Below, piece after piece: positions 7,003 through 16,660 of a DNA stretch of 39,116 nucleotides. This DNA comes from a virus: positions 1-39,116 of IMG/VR virus record IMGVR_UViG_3300003323_000061. One strand, 5' to 3'. Numbering within the stretch: position 1 is the stretch's first letter; every line of letters starts with the position of its first letter. The notes below the pieces were generated by a model. The model had not been told where the DNA came from. It did not search any database and worked only from the letters and a program-made list of their open reading frames with translations. The position numbers and the translations under genes were made by a program.

Positions 7003-7694
7003 TGCTTCGCGCTGTTGCGGCACTGGTTGGCGGGGTGTTTGGCACGACCAATAATCCAGCGGCCTTCACTTGGGCTGCAAAGCCGTCGGCAACGGGGCGC
7101 ACTGGCCTGATGATTCGCATCACAGATGTAGGTGCGGGGCAGTTAGGCACTGGCGGCGGTACGCTGTGGATGTCGAACGGTACGCGCTGGAAGTTAAGCA
7201 ATAACCAAGGTGTTATCGACTCCATCGACACGGAAAATGCATCTGCTGGCAATACAACTGAGCAGAACTTGAACCCGAATCACAACCTCATTCCAGGGGG
7301 TGTAATCGGGTTGTATGACCGTTTCTACGTCGAGTTCACGCCTAGTAAGAGCGGCACGACATCGAATTGCACGCTGCGGTTGCGTTTTGGTTCAGCGGGC
7401 ACGGTTGCTGACACAGTGATTGCGACGATCAGTGACCTGGCAGCTACAAATCAAACTGGCGGCTATCGCCTTGGCTTCAAGCGAACCAGCGCGACGACCA
7501 TACAGCGTCTAGGCAATAACAACGCGGCAAACTCATATAGCGGCGCGACGACCGGGGCTTTTGGTGCCGACATCACGGTGCCAAATCTGGATTCCGTCGG
7601 CCAGTATCTCTCCATCACATCGCAGATTGATGCGGGAACCGAGATCGTGACGATCAAGGATTACACGCTCACTCTGGCATCTACAGACTCGTAA
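7002..7694 (+). CDS. Putative head-fibre or virion protein, 230 aa
   Basis: This is an all-beta, Gly/Thr/Asn-rich protein. The segment GGGTLWMSNGTRWKL near residue 50 is the kind of motif found in phage fibre and head-fibre proteins. The second half (residues 100-230) looks like a lectin-like beta sandwich: TSNCTLRLRFGSAG, GGYRLGFKR, IVTIKDYTLTLAS. It sits between the terminase and portal genes and may decorate capsids or bind glycans. Confidence 0.55.
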   Translation: MLRAVAALVGGVFGTTNNPAAFTWAAKPSATGRTGLMIRITDVGAGQLGTGGGTLWMSNGTRWKLSNNQGVIDSIDTENASAGNTTEQNLNPNHNLIPGGVIGLYDRFYVEFTPSKSGTTSNCTLRLRFGSAGTVADTVIATISDLAATNQTGGYRLGFKRTSATTIQRLGNNNAANSYSGATTGAFGADITVPNLDSVGQYLSITSQIDAGTEIVTIKDYTLTLASTDS

Positions 7695-7696
7695 TC

Positions 7697-8398
7697 ATGA
7701 AAAAACTTCTTTCTATACTGCTGATCGCGGTAGGGAGTGTTGCGCATGCAGGTCCGTGGGATCTGAACATTCAGCAATACGACGCCTCCGGTTTTGGCAT
7801 CATTGGGCGGTTGACGCCTATCCCGTCGGGTGTAAATGGCTTGGTCATTTATGACGCTGCCGCCAATCTGCCAAAGACGACAACGGTTGATAGCACATTC
7901 GCTTGGTACTCTGGAAATGTTCTGGGCCTCAGCGCAAGCAAGAATGCGGAGATCGCAGCCAAATTCACAGCGCCAACCGGCACAACCGCGCAGTACATCC
8001 GTGGTGACGGTTCGCTGGCGACTTTCCCAACCATCCCGTCTGCTCCGACTCGCACCTTTACCAATCCGGCAAGAGCGCTGAATAGTGCATTCCAGATCAG
8101 TGCGACTCAGGATGCCCAAGTCCACTACACGGTGGATATTTCCGTGACTTCGCTGGTGTTGGCCGGCCAGTCTGGCCGCGTGGTGTTGGAATATGCAGAT
8201 AACTCAGGCATGACCGCCAATGTTGTGACGGTGAGCTCCAGCACAAATGCTACTGGCGGTGTGTTGAATGTTACCAACCTCGGCACGGGCAACGTTACCG
8301 GCATGATCCCGGCAGGGAAGTGGGTGCGCATTCGCACGGTCAACGTGGCCAGCACGCCTACGTTCACCTTCCAATCTGCGCAGGAAGTGCTGCTGTAA
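7697..8398 (+). CDS. Beta-rich fibre-like protein with predicted signal peptide
   Basis: This 233-aa protein begins with a textbook Sec signal: MKKLLSILLIAVGSVAHA, with likely cleavage after AHA at residue 18. The mature part is beta-rich. It contains TAQYIRGDGSLATFP, a repeat-type motif common in phage tail-fibre stalks, and a C-terminal domain with VHYTVDISVTSLVL and VRIRTVNVAST. Virion proteins normally lack signal peptides, so export is unexpected. It may be a periplasmic or surface protein encoded in the late operon, or a head fibre with a hydrophobic N-terminus. Confidence 0.55.
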   Translation: MKKLLSILLIAVGSVAHAGPWDLNIQQYDASGFGIIGRLTPIPSGVNGLVIYDAAANLPKTTTVDSTFAWYSGNVLGLSASKNAEIAAKFTAPTGTTAQYIRGDGSLATFPTIPSAPTRTFTNPARALNSAFQISATQDAQVHYTVDISVTSLVLAGQSGRVVLEYADNSGMTANVVTVSSSTNATGGVLNVTNLGTGNVTGMIPAGKWVRIRTVNVASTPTFTFQSAQEVLL

Positions 8399-10494
8399 TG
8401 GCTGACATGCAGAATCAGGATATGGAATCGCTGAAGAAGCGATACATGCTCGATATTGAACTCTATGAGCGCAAGTATGCGTCGTGGGTGAAGCGCGGCA
8501 AGAAGATCGTCAAGCGGTACAAGGACGAGCGTTCTGAGGCTGCGGGTGCTGATTCTCGCTACAACATCCTGTGGTCGAATGTGCAGACGACGATGCCGGC
8601 ACTGTATGCCCGTTTGCCCATGCCAGAAGTATCGCGCCGGTTCAAGGACAAGGATCCGGTTGCCCGTGTGGCCTCTCTGATTCTTGAGCGTTGCCTGTCT
8701 TACGAGATTGAGCAGTATCCGGACTACGCTTCCGCCGTGCAGAACAGCGTTGAAGACCGTCTACTGCCGGGTCGTGGCATCGCATGGGTTCGTTATGAGC
8801 CACGCATGAAGTCTGTTGCGATCGGCCAGCCAGCTTCTGCTGACGGCCAGCTTACCGACGATGTGGAATCGGAGCAGCAAACCACCGAGATCATCGATTA
8901 CGAGTGCTCGCCGGTGGATTATGTCTACTGGGAGGATTTCGGTCATAACGTCGCCCGCACCTGGGAAGAAGTGTATCTGGTGTGGCGTATCGTGCCGCTG
9001 ACCCGCAAGGAACTGATCAAGCGTTTCGGCGAAGAGCTGGGCAACCAGATAAAGCTGGACATGAAGTCTGACCTCGGCGACAAGGCGCTGTCCACCGTCG
9101 AAGGCGAATCGTTGCAAAAGGCCAAGATTTACGAGGTCTGGGACAAGAAAGAACGCAAGGTTGTTTGGCTGTCCAAATCGCATGAGACTGCGTTGGACGT
9201 GCGCGACGATCCACTGCAGTTGGAATGCTTCTTCCCATGCCCAAAACCGCTGTATGCCACGATCACTACCGATTCGCTGGAGCCTACTCCGGATTACGTG
9301 CTGTACCAAGACCAAGCCCGCGAGCTGGACACCATCTGCGAACGAATTGACGGTTTGGTGAAGGCGCTGAAAGTCGTCGGCGTCTACGATGCGACGCAAA
9401 AAGGCGTAGAACGCATGATGCAAGAGGGCGTCAACAACACGCTCATCCCAGTTGAAGGCTGGCTTGTCTTCCAAGAAAAGGGCGGCATCAAGGGAACGAT
9501 CGATTGGCTGCCTCTGGATATGGTCGTCGCGGCGTTGAATGCCTTGTATCTGGCCCGCGAGCAGGCAAAGAATGTGGTCTATGAGATCACGGGCATTGCA
9601 GACATCATTCGCGGTTCGTCGGATCCAAACGAAACCCTGGGCGCGCAGCAGTTGAAGGGCCAGTTCGCCTCCAAGCGACTGAAGAAAATGCAGGACACGG
9701 TTGACTTGTTTGCTACGACGCTCCTGCAAATCAAGGCGCAGATTATCTGCCAGCACTACCAGCCAGAGTCCATCCTGATGATGGCCGGCGTCGAACAAAT
9801 GATGCCGCAGGATCAAGAGTTGGTTCCGCAAGCACTGGAACTGCTGCGTAACGATGTAGTGCGCGGCTTCCGTGTCGAGATTTCGTCCGATTCGCTGCGC
9901 GCTATCGACGAGCAGCAGGACAAAGCAGACCGCATGGAGTTCCTAGGTGCGGTTAGCGGCTTCATCAAGGAAGCAATCCAAGCGCCACCAGAACTGGCCC
10001 CATTGTTGGGCGAACTTCTGCTGTTCGGCGTGCGCGGCTTTAAGGCCGGCAAGACGCTGGAAGGCGCATTCGAGGAAACCATCGAGAAGCTGCAACAGAA
10101 AGCTGCGCAACCGCCAGAGCAGAAGCCTGATCCAGAAATGGAGAAGATCAAGGCCGATCAGCAAGCGGCACAAGCCAAATTGCAGGGCGAACAGCAACTT
10201 GAAGCCATGCGCAATGAGATGGAAGCCCAGCGCGCCCAGCAACAGATGCAAATGGAAGCGCAGATTGAGCAACAGCGTATGGCGATGGAGCAGCAGGCCG
10301 AAGAGCGCCGTTTAGCCGTCGAATCCATGATGAATGAGCGTCAGGCGCAGATGGATCTGATGTTCCAGAAATGGAAAGCTGAATTGGACGCCGCTACCAA
10401 GATCGAATCGGCCAACATCGCAAGCAAAGCCAAGGTCGAGAACGAAGCCACGCAAGCTGCAACGAACGAGATTGCATCGGAGGTCAAGCAGTAA
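8398..10494 (+). CDS. Portal protein
   Basis: This large 698-aa protein forms the dodecameric head vertex through which DNA is packaged and ejected. It begins ATG at 8398, overlapping the previous TAA. The N-terminal domain has SRYNILWSNVQTTMPALYAR and the conserved EDRLLPGRGIAWVRYEP. A central part includes EITGIADIIRGSSDPNETLGAQQLKG, a signature of podovirus portals of this size. The last 140 residues are Gln/Glu/Met-rich coiled coil. The 2-kb length and position between terminase and scaffold support the call. Confidence 0.85.
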   Translation: MADMQNQDMESLKKRYMLDIELYERKYASWVKRGKKIVKRYKDERSEAAGADSRYNILWSNVQTTMPALYARLPMPEVSRRFKDKDPVARVASLILERCLSYEIEQYPDYASAVQNSVEDRLLPGRGIAWVRYEPRMKSVAIGQPASADGQLTDDVESEQQTTEIIDYECSPVDYVYWEDFGHNVARTWEEVYLVWRIVPLTRKELIKRFGEELGNQIKLDMKSDLGDKALSTVEGESLQKAKIYEVWDKKERKVVWLSKSHETALDVRDDPLQLECFFPCPKPLYATITTDSLEPTPDYVLYQDQARELDTICERIDGLVKALKVVGVYDATQKGVERMMQEGVNNTLIPVEGWLVFQEKGGIKGTIDWLPLDMVVAALNALYLAREQAKNVVYEITGIADIIRGSSDPNETLGAQQLKGQFASKRLKKMQDTVDLFATTLLQIKAQIICQHYQPESILMMAGVEQMMPQDQELVPQALELLRNDVVRGFRVEISSDSLRAIDEQQDKADRMEFLGAVSGFIKEAIQAPPELAPLLGELLLFGVRGFKAGKTLEGAFEETIEKLQQKAAQPPEQKPDPEMEKIKADQQAAQAKLQGEQQLEAMRNEMEAQRAQQQMQMEAQIEQQRMAMEQQAEERRLAVESMMNERQAQMDLMFQKWKAELDAATKIESANIASKAKVENEATQAATNEIASEVKQ

Positions 10495-10814
10495 TGCCGA
10501 TCTACGCAGCCAAATGCCCGATCTGCGGCAAGAACGAAGAAGTATATCTGCCAGTTTCCCGTTACAAGGAATTGCCGGAATGCTGTGGCCGAATGATGGA
10601 CCGCGTTATCTCGGCTCCTTACGTAGCGCCAGACATTCAGCCGTACAAATCGATGATTAACGGCCAAATGATCACCAGCCGAAGCCAGCACCGGGCGCAT
10701 TTAAAGGCCCACGGCATGGTGGAGGTTGGAAACGAGAAGATGCCGACCAAGAAAAAGGAAATTCCTGACGTTGGCGGCCTTCGTGAAGAGTTGTACGCCC
10801 GTATTTCGGGCTAG
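10494..10814 (+). CDS. FmdB-type zinc-ribbon protein
   Basis: This 106-aa protein starts MPIYAAKCPICGKNEEVYL, with a CxxC at residues 8-11 and a second Cys pair at 30-31 (ECCGRMMDR). This is the FmdB-like zinc ribbon often seen beside phage portal genes. The remainder is basic. TAATG overlap with the portal gene suggests coupled translation. It may bind DNA or serve in capsid assembly; the role in phages is not known. Confidence 0.7.
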   Translation: MPIYAAKCPICGKNEEVYLPVSRYKELPECCGRMMDRVISAPYVAPDIQPYKSMINGQMITSRSQHRAHLKAHGMVEVGNEKMPTKKKEIPDVGGLREELYARISG

Positions 10815-10952
10815 TTCTACCCACGCCGGGAGGCGTTACGGTCCCGTAGCTGGAACCTAATTTAAGAATTTGGCCTTGCGCCAGATGCACTGCCTGCTCG
10901 TGAGAGCCGGTCTTTCCCCACGGCTGAAGTCTAGCCACATGATGGAGTTTCT

Positions 10953-12017
10953 ATGTCGGACGTTGATCTCAACGCCACCGATGACATCCGCAATGATATT
11001 GCGGGCGCATTGGGGCAAGAAGAAAGCAATTCAAATACTGCCGATGATTCGGTAGCGGCCAGTCTCGCTCAAGCAACTGAGCAAGTCGAGGCGCGAGCTC
11101 GTGATGAGCAAGGGCGCTTCGCAAAGAAGCAAGAAGAGGCAGCTCAGGCAGCGGCACAAGTCGCTGCGGACGCGGAGCAAAAGGCGGTAGAACAGCCGGC
11201 AGTAGCAGCCCGCAAGGCCCCGCAAAGCTGGAAGCCGGACATCAAGGCGCACTTTGACACCTTGCCGCCTGAAGTGCAGGACGAAATCCTGCGCCGTGAA
11301 ACGGATTTCAACAAAGGTATCCAAAAGTACGCAGAGGATGCGAAATATGCGCAGACGTTCAGGGCTGCCGCAGAGCCTTGGGCTCCGTACCTGAACCATC
11401 TACAAATGACGCCGGATCAGGCTTTCCAGCACTTGATCGGCCACGAATACGTATTGCGTACGGGCTCGCCAGCACAAAAGCAGGCAAAGCTGATGGAGCT
11501 CGCGCAAGCCTACGGAATCGACCTCGGCCAGCAACAGGCAGACGGGCAACAACAGTATCAGATGGATCCCAACGTGCAACACGCGGTACAGCGTGTCCAG
11601 CAGTTGGAAACGTATATCCAGAAATTGGAGTACGACAAGCAGCAACAAGCAGCAAGGCAGCAACAAGCGGAAATGGCCGACCTCGGCCAGCAGATTGAAA
11701 CGTTCGCATCAAATCCGAACGTCCCTCACTTCGAAACTGTGCGCCAGGACATGGCAAACATGCTCGCAGCGGGACTTGCAGACGATTTGCAAGATGCGTA
11801 CGACAAGGCTTGCTGGGCAAGGCCAGATATTCGCGCATCACTCATCCAGGCGGATGCAGAGAAGCGAATCCAAGAAAAAGCCGAGCTTGCGAATAAGGCA
11901 AAAGCAAAAGCGGTCAGTGTCACGGGATCCCCGTCAGGCGCAGCCGTACCAATTGCTGGAGCCAGCATTCGTGATGACCTTACCGCTGCATTGAACGCAG
12001 TCGGCGGGCGTCTTTAA
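10953..12017 (+). CDS. Scaffolding protein
   Basis: This 354-aa, mostly helical, highly acidic and Gln/Ala-rich protein lies directly before the capsid gene. It has an acidic N-terminus, Ala/Glu/Gln coiled-coil segments (residues 30-85 and 190-250), and a central conserved WKPDIKAHFDTLPPEVQDEI, typical of podovirus scaffolds. The C-terminus is basic-hydrophobic and could bind capsid. The first ATG has GGAG five bases upstream. The 138-bp gap before it holds no clear ORF. Confidence 0.75.
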   Translation: MSDVDLNATDDIRNDIAGALGQEESNSNTADDSVAASLAQATEQVEARARDEQGRFAKKQEEAAQAAAQVAADAEQKAVEQPAVAARKAPQSWKPDIKAHFDTLPPEVQDEILRRETDFNKGIQKYAEDAKYAQTFRAAAEPWAPYLNHLQMTPDQAFQHLIGHEYVLRTGSPAQKQAKLMELAQAYGIDLGQQQADGQQQYQMDPNVQHAVQRVQQLETYIQKLEYDKQQQAARQQQAEMADLGQQIETFASNPNVPHFETVRQDMANMLAAGLADDLQDAYDKACWARPDIRASLIQADAEKRIQEKAELANKAKAKAVSVTGSPSGAAVPIAGASIRDDLTAALNAVGGRL

Positions 12018-12068
12018 CTTAATTCGCACTGTCGTGAGACAGAGCACTCCCTATGGATGGAATAAATC

Positions 12069-13040
12069 ATGGCTTCTCCAAATCTCTCCGAGATCGTAAC
12101 CACTACGCTGCGTAACCGTAGCGGCAAACTTGCCGATAACGTTACCAAAAACAATGCGTTGCTGAACCGCCTTAACAAGCGCGGCAACGTCAAACCGGTT
12201 GATGGCGGTCGTACCATCGTGCAGGAGCTCGAATATGCTGAGAACGGCACGTTCAAGCGCTATTCCGGCTACGAAACGTTGAACATTTCGCCTTCCGATG
12301 TGTTCACCGCAGCGGAATACGACTGGAAACAAGCGGCTGTGGCCGTGTCGATCTCCGGTCTGGAACAGCTGCAAAACAGCGGTACTGAAAAGGTCATCGA
12401 TCTGCTGGAATCGCGCATCAAGAATGCAGAACGCACGATGATGAACAATCTGTCGGCGGACTGCTATTCGGACGGTACCGCAGACGGCGGCAAACAAATC
12501 GGCGGCCTGCAATTGCTGGTGGCTGACAGTCCTGCAACCGGTACGGTCGGCGGCATCAACCGCGCCAACTGGTCGTTCTTCCGTAACGTGTCGTTTGATG
12601 CAACCACGGACGGTGGCGCAGCAATGACTGCGGCGAACGCACAGTCGTACATGAATCGTGTGTGGCTGCAACTGGTGCGTGGCACTGATCGCCCCGACCT
12701 GATCATTGCGGACAACAACTACTACCGCCTGTACTGGGAGTCGTTGCAAGCGATCCAGCGTATCACGTCTGATGAGATGGCACAGGCAGGCTTCCAGTCG
12801 CTGAAGTTCATGGATGCGGATGTCGTGTTTGATGGCGGTTACGGTGGTGCGGCTCCAACCAATCACATGTACTTCCTGAACACGAACTACATCTACCTGC
12901 GCCCACACAAGGATCGCAACATGGTTCCGCTGGATCCAGACCGCTTCTCGGTCAACCAGGATGCAATGGTCAAGCTGACCGCGTGGGCCGGCAACATGAC
13001 CCTGTCCAACGCGTTCCTGCAGGGCGTACTGAAAGACTAA
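12069..13040 (+). CDS. Major capsid protein
   Basis: This 323-aa protein should form the capsid shell. The N-terminus MASPNLSEIVTTTLRNRSGK leads into an HK97-fold type sequence with GGRTIVQELEYAENGTF (E-loop) and the late TAWAGNMTLSNAFLQGVLKD end. It lies immediately after the scaffold and before a strong terminator-like hairpin, which fits high expression. The long opposite-strand ORF over this gene is judged a shadow. Confidence 0.85.
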   Translation: MASPNLSEIVTTTLRNRSGKLADNVTKNNALLNRLNKRGNVKPVDGGRTIVQELEYAENGTFKRYSGYETLNISPSDVFTAAEYDWKQAAVAVSISGLEQLQNSGTEKVIDLLESRIKNAERTMMNNLSADCYSDGTADGGKQIGGLQLLVADSPATGTVGGINRANWSFFRNVSFDATTDGGAAMTAANAQSYMNRVWLQLVRGTDRPDLIIADNNYYRLYWESLQAIQRITSDEMAQAGFQSLKFMDADVVFDGGYGGAAPTNHMYFLNTNYIYLRPHKDRNMVPLDPDRFSVNQDAMVKLTAWAGNMTLSNAFLQGVLKD

Positions 13041-13043
13041 TTC

Positions 13044-13066
13044 ACGGGGCTTCGGCCCCGTTCTCA
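13044..13066 (+). terminator. Hairpin after capsid gene
   Basis: The 7-bp GC stem ACGGGGC/GCCCCGT has a stable TTCG tetraloop, and is followed by TCTCATTTT. It may cause partial termination or stabilise the 3' end of the capsid mRNA. Confidence 0.6.
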
Positions 13067-13082
13067 TTTTCGGAGAAATCTC

Positions 13083-13577
13083 ATGGCATACACCATTACC
13101 ACTGAACGCCTCGGCTTTCAGCCAATCGCCACCACGGACACGGTTCAGAACCACCCGCTCGGCACCATCGTTACCGCCACCGACCCGCTGTACGGCGCTG
13201 GTGAGTTTATCTACTTGAAAGGCGTCGCTTCGACCCAGATTGGCACGATGGTCGATTTCGATAACTACTTGGGCACTACGACCATCTCCCCAGCAACGAC
13301 CGGCACGGGTTCGGTTGCAATTGCGATGTCGGCAAACGTGGCGAACCAATATGGCTGGTATCAGATCACCGGTTCGGCTGTTGTCCGTGCGCCTAATGCA
13401 ATGGTTGTTGGCGCAGATGTCTTCTCGCTGGCTGCTACCCCAGGCAGCGTGGATGACGCGGCTGTCGCAGGTGAGCAGATCCTTAACGCCAAGGTATCGA
13501 CCACCACCGGCACGCCTTCGACTGGTCTGGCAGTTATCCAGATCAATCGCCCGTTCCACCAAGGTCAGATCACCTAA
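13083..13577 (+). CDS. Head decoration-like protein
   Basis: This 164-aa, Thr/Ala/Val-rich beta protein follows the capsid gene, where decoration or stabilisation proteins are commonly encoded. Motifs include GFQPIATTDTVQNHPLGT and FDNYLGTTTISPATTG. CGGAGAAATC lies just before the ATG. It has its own flanking hairpins, consistent with separate high expression. The family name is not certain. Confidence 0.65.
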   Translation: MAYTITTERLGFQPIATTDTVQNHPLGTIVTATDPLYGAGEFIYLKGVASTQIGTMVDFDNYLGTTTISPATTGTGSVAIAMSANVANQYGWYQITGSAVVRAPNAMVVGADVFSLAATPGSVDDAAVAGEQILNAKVSTTTGTPSTGLAVIQINRPFHQGQIT

Positions 13578-13595
13578 CCCTAGTTTCACCAACCC

Positions 13596-13618
13596 AAGGG
13601 AGCTTCGGCTCCCTTTTT
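13596..13618 (+). terminator. Hairpin after decoration gene
   Basis: The 8-bp stem AAGGGAGC/GCTCCCTT with a TTCG tetraloop is followed by TTT. It has the same architecture as the hairpin after the capsid gene, suggesting programmed stepwise expression. Confidence 0.65.
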
Positions 13619-13634
13619 CATTTCAGGAGTTCAC

Positions 13635-14213
13635 ATGAGTTTTGCTGATCCGACCGTCCAACGTGACGGCCACGTAAAGCATGGTACGGATGATTCTGCA
13701 TATGTCCGCTTTTACAAACGTAACGAGAAGGGCGTAGCAAAGGATTTCGTAGAAATCATGTTCCCCGGCGACAACCGCACGATTGTGGATCGCCAAGTCA
13801 AGGAAGACGATAAATATCGCTGGCCTAAACACTGGGCCGCATACGAAGCAGGCGAAGAATTCAAGGCCGACGGCTTCCCGCTGGAGCAATGGCGCGAAGT
13901 AGACGAAGGCATGGTGCGTGAGTTCAACCACAAGCGCATTTATACGGTCGAGCAATTGGCAGCAGTGACCGATCAAAACTTGGCAAACCTGGGCTTGGGC
14001 GCACGCGAGCTCGTCGCCAAAGCAAAAGCGTTCATTGCGATCAACAAGGACGCCGAAGCCGCGCAGAAGTACGCCGCACAGTACGAAGAAGTGAAGGCGG
14101 AAAACGTATTGCTGAAAACGCAGCTATCCGACTTGGCTGCTCGCCTCCAAGCAATGGAAGACGCCAAAGAAGAAAAGAAGCGCAAAGCGAAAGAGCCTGC
14201 CACGCAGGAATAA
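13635..14213 (+). CDS. Virion-region protein with C-terminal coiled coil
   Basis: This 192-aa protein has an N-terminal folded domain (residues 1-100, including VEIMFPGDNRTIVDRQV). A helical region follows with YTVEQLAAVTDQNLANLGLGARELVAKAK, resembling a helix-hairpin-helix. The charged coiled-coil end is rich in Lys and Glu. It lies between capsid and adaptor genes. A connector or internal protein is possible; no family is certain. Confidence 0.6.
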   Translation: MSFADPTVQRDGHVKHGTDDSAYVRFYKRNEKGVAKDFVEIMFPGDNRTIVDRQVKEDDKYRWPKHWAAYEAGEEFKADGFPLEQWREVDEGMVREFNHKRIYTVEQLAAVTDQNLANLGLGARELVAKAKAFIAINKDAEAAQKYAAQYEEVKAENVLLKTQLSDLAARLQAMEDAKEEKKRKAKEPATQE

Positions 14214-14222
14214 GGAAAATCC

Positions 14223-15122
14223 ATGACTCTCCTGCAACTTGTTCAGCGTATCTGCATGGAACTGGGCCTCGCCCAGCCGAATGCAGTCGCGACCAGCGCC
14301 GACCAACAGGTGTTGCAGGTCTATTCCCTGCTCAACAAGGTCGGCACTGATCTTGTCAGCGAGTGGGAATGGCAGCGTTTGAACAAGGAATACCGGTTCG
14401 ATACGGTAGTTTCAACGATGGCCGGCACGACGGTGACAGACTCGCCAGTGATTACTGGGATCGCATCGACTGCTGGACTTGTTGCAGGAACATTCATGGC
14501 GACCGGCTATGGCGTCGCGTCCGACTGCTATATCTTGTCCGTTGACTCGCCCACGCAAGTCACGTTGGATCAGCCGTTGACGCAAACGGGTACTTTCGAC
14601 ATTACGTTCGCACAGACCAAGTACGACTTGCCGTCTGACTGGGACCGTCAAGTAAACCGCACGCAGTGGGATAAAACAAACCACTGGGAATTGCTTGGCC
14701 CTAAGTCGGCGCAGGAATGGCAATACCTGAAGGGCGGCATCGTTTCTACCGGTCCGCGCATGCGCTATCGCATCCTCGGCAACACTTTCCAGCTGTGGCC
14801 GTCGTCGATCACAGAAGCGCGGCTAGGTTTCGAGTATATGTCGAATGCCTGGGTGACTGGATCTGACGGCACGCCTAAAAGCGAATTCTCGGCGGATGAT
14901 GACACGGCGTTGTTCCGTGACCGTCTGCTGATCACCGGCACAAAGTACGAATTCTTCATGATCAAGGGCTTCGACGTGACGAAGCTGGAGCGCGATTATC
15001 TTCTCGAAATTGAGCGCGAAAAGAATTCCGATCAGGGCGCGCCGACGTTGAGCCTCGCGCCGCCAACAGCCCAGATGTTCATCAATCCTGGCTCTATTCC
15101 TGACAGCGGGTACGGTCAATGA
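14223..15122 (+). CDS. Head-tail adaptor / tail tubular A-like protein
   Basis: This 299-aa protein begins MTLLQLVQRICMELGLAQP, the usual start of adaptor proteins in podoviruses. The next blocks are SEWEWQRLNKEYRF, DLPSDWDRQVNRTQWD, and RYRILGNTFQLWPSS, all conserved in T7 gp11/P22 gp4-like adaptors of this group. It would bind the portal and start the short tail. It overlaps the next gene at the stop. Confidence 0.75.
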   Translation: MTLLQLVQRICMELGLAQPNAVATSADQQVLQVYSLLNKVGTDLVSEWEWQRLNKEYRFDTVVSTMAGTTVTDSPVITGIASTAGLVAGTFMATGYGVASDCYILSVDSPTQVTLDQPLTQTGTFDITFAQTKYDLPSDWDRQVNRTQWDKTNHWELLGPKSAQEWQYLKGGIVSTGPRMRYRILGNTFQLWPSSITEARLGFEYMSNAWVTGSDGTPKSEFSADDDTALFRDRLLITGTKYEFFMIKGFDVTKLERDYLLEIEREKNSDQGAPTLSLAPPTAQMFINPGSIPDSGYGQ

Positions 15123-16660
15123 GGCAGGTCGCTCGCGGTCGGGTGTCGCAGGTTAAATCGATTCCTGCGCCTGTGGGCGGCTGGAATGCTCGTGATGCTA
15201 TCTCTTCGATGCCGGAAGAGGATGCCGTCCAGATGGACGACATGTTCCCCAACACAACAGATGTCATGTTGCGCAAGGGATTCCAGTCATTCGCGACTGG
15301 CATCAGCGGAACGGTCGAAACGTTGGCTGCGTATAACAGTTCCAGTACATCAAAGCTGTTCGCCTCCACGTCAAACGCAATTTATGACGTAAGCGTGCAG
15401 GGTGCCGTTGGTGCGCCGGCGGTCGCCGCTGGCATCACAAATGGGCAGTGGCAGCACGTCAATTTTGGCGTGCCGGGCGGGGCGCAATGGCTCTATCTGG
15501 TGAACGGCCTGGACAAGCCACAAGCCTTCAACGGCACCACATGGACGGCGATTGATGGTGCGAGTACGCCTGCAATTACCGGCGTGACGACTTCCAATCT
15601 CGTCCACGTCAACGTCTTCAAGCGCCGCCTGTGGTTCGTGGAGCGGGCAACTACCAAGGTTTGGTATCTACCGACTGATTCCATTGGCGGCGCTGCAAAC
15701 AGTATCGACATGGGGCCCCTGTTCACTGACGGCGGCTATTTGATGGCGATGGGTACGTGGACACTGGATGCCGGCGAAGGCTTGGACGATCACGCCGTAT
15801 TCCTTTCGTCTAAGGGGCAGATCGCTGTCTATAAGGGGACGGATCCTTCTAGTGCATCGACTTGGGCGCTTGTCGGCGTTTACAACGTTGGCTCGCCGAT
15901 TGGTCGCCGCTGCTTCATCAAGTTTGGCGGGGATCTGCTAGTTATTACTCGCGATGGCGTGCTGCCTCTGTCCAAGGCGCTGCTTTCATCGCGCGTCAAT
16001 ACGCGAATCGCGATCACCGACAAAATTCAGTCAGCAATGGCGATGTCAGTATCTATCTACGGCAGCAACTTCGGCTGGCAAATGATCCAGTATCCGAACG
16101 CGAATATGCTCCTGCTGAATATTCCAGTGTCTTCGACGCTGAAATATCAGTATGTGATGAACACAATTACTGGGTCTTGGTGTCGCTTCACGGGTTGGAA
16201 CGCCACCTGCTGGGAGGTGTTCAACGACGAAATCTACTTCGGCACAGACGGCAGTGTTTGCCATGCGTGGAGCACCAACGCTGACGATGGCATGAACATC
16301 ACCGGCGATGTCATTCCAGCATTCAGCTACTTCGGTAGTAAGTTCCAAAAGCGCTGGACGATGGCACGACCGATCATTCAGGCCGATGGCGTTCCGGGCA
16401 TCCTGCTAGGCATTAACGTCGATTTCGACATCTCCGCACCCGTCGGCACGCCGACTTTGGTCAATTCTCAGGCTGCATTGTGGGATCAAGGCATCTGGGA
16501 TCAGGACATCTGGGGCGGTGCACTCACGATACAAAAAAACTGGCAAAGCGTGTCCGGCCTTGGCATGGCGGCATGTCTGCATATGAAATTGACCAGCAAG
16601 TATTACGAGATCCGCTGGCAAGCAACTGATTACGTTTTCGAGGTCGGCGCAATCGTATGA
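15119..16660 (+). CDS. Tail nozzle-like structural protein
   Basis: This 513-aa, beta-rich protein starts MRQVARGRVSQVKSIPAPVGG, then GWNARDAISSMPEEDAVQMDDMFP. Repeated segments (HVNFGVPGGAQWLYLVNG, HVNVFKRRLWFVERATTKVWYLP) look like beta-propeller blades. Such proteins follow the adaptor in podovirus operons and likely form the tail nozzle or its wall. The start overlaps the previous stop (ATGA). The propeller interpretation is inference. Confidence 0.7.
   Translation: MRQVARGRVSQVKSIPAPVGGWNARDAISSMPEEDAVQMDDMFPNTTDVMLRKGFQSFATGISGTVETLAAYNSSSTSKLFASTSNAIYDVSVQGAVGAPAVAAGITNGQWQHVNFGVPGGAQWLYLVNGLDKPQAFNGTTWTAIDGASTPAITGVTTSNLVHVNVFKRRLWFVERATTKVWYLPTDSIGGAANSIDMGPLFTDGGYLMAMGTWTLDAGEGLDDHAVFLSSKGQIAVYKGTDPSSASTWALVGVYNVGSPIGRRCFIKFGGDLLVITRDGVLPLSKALLSSRVNTRIAITDKIQSAMAMSVSIYGSNFGWQMIQYPNANMLLLNIPVSSTLKYQYVMNTITGSWCRFTGWNATCWEVFNDEIYFGTDGSVCHAWSTNADDGMNITGDVIPAFSYFGSKFQKRWTMARPIIQADGVPGILLGINVDFDISAPVGTPTLVNSQAALWDQGIWDQDIWGGALTIQKNWQSVSGLGMAACLHMKLTSKYYEIRWQATDYVFEVGAIV

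Noticed and set aside
8761-9831. A 356-codon ORF on the minus strand
   Set aside because: It is antisense to the portal gene, with no credible domain or translation signal.
12051-13592. A 513-codon ORF on the minus strand
   Set aside because: It overlaps the capsid and decoration genes, has an unlikely composition and no ribosome site. It is a shadow of the strong codon bias of the opposite strand.
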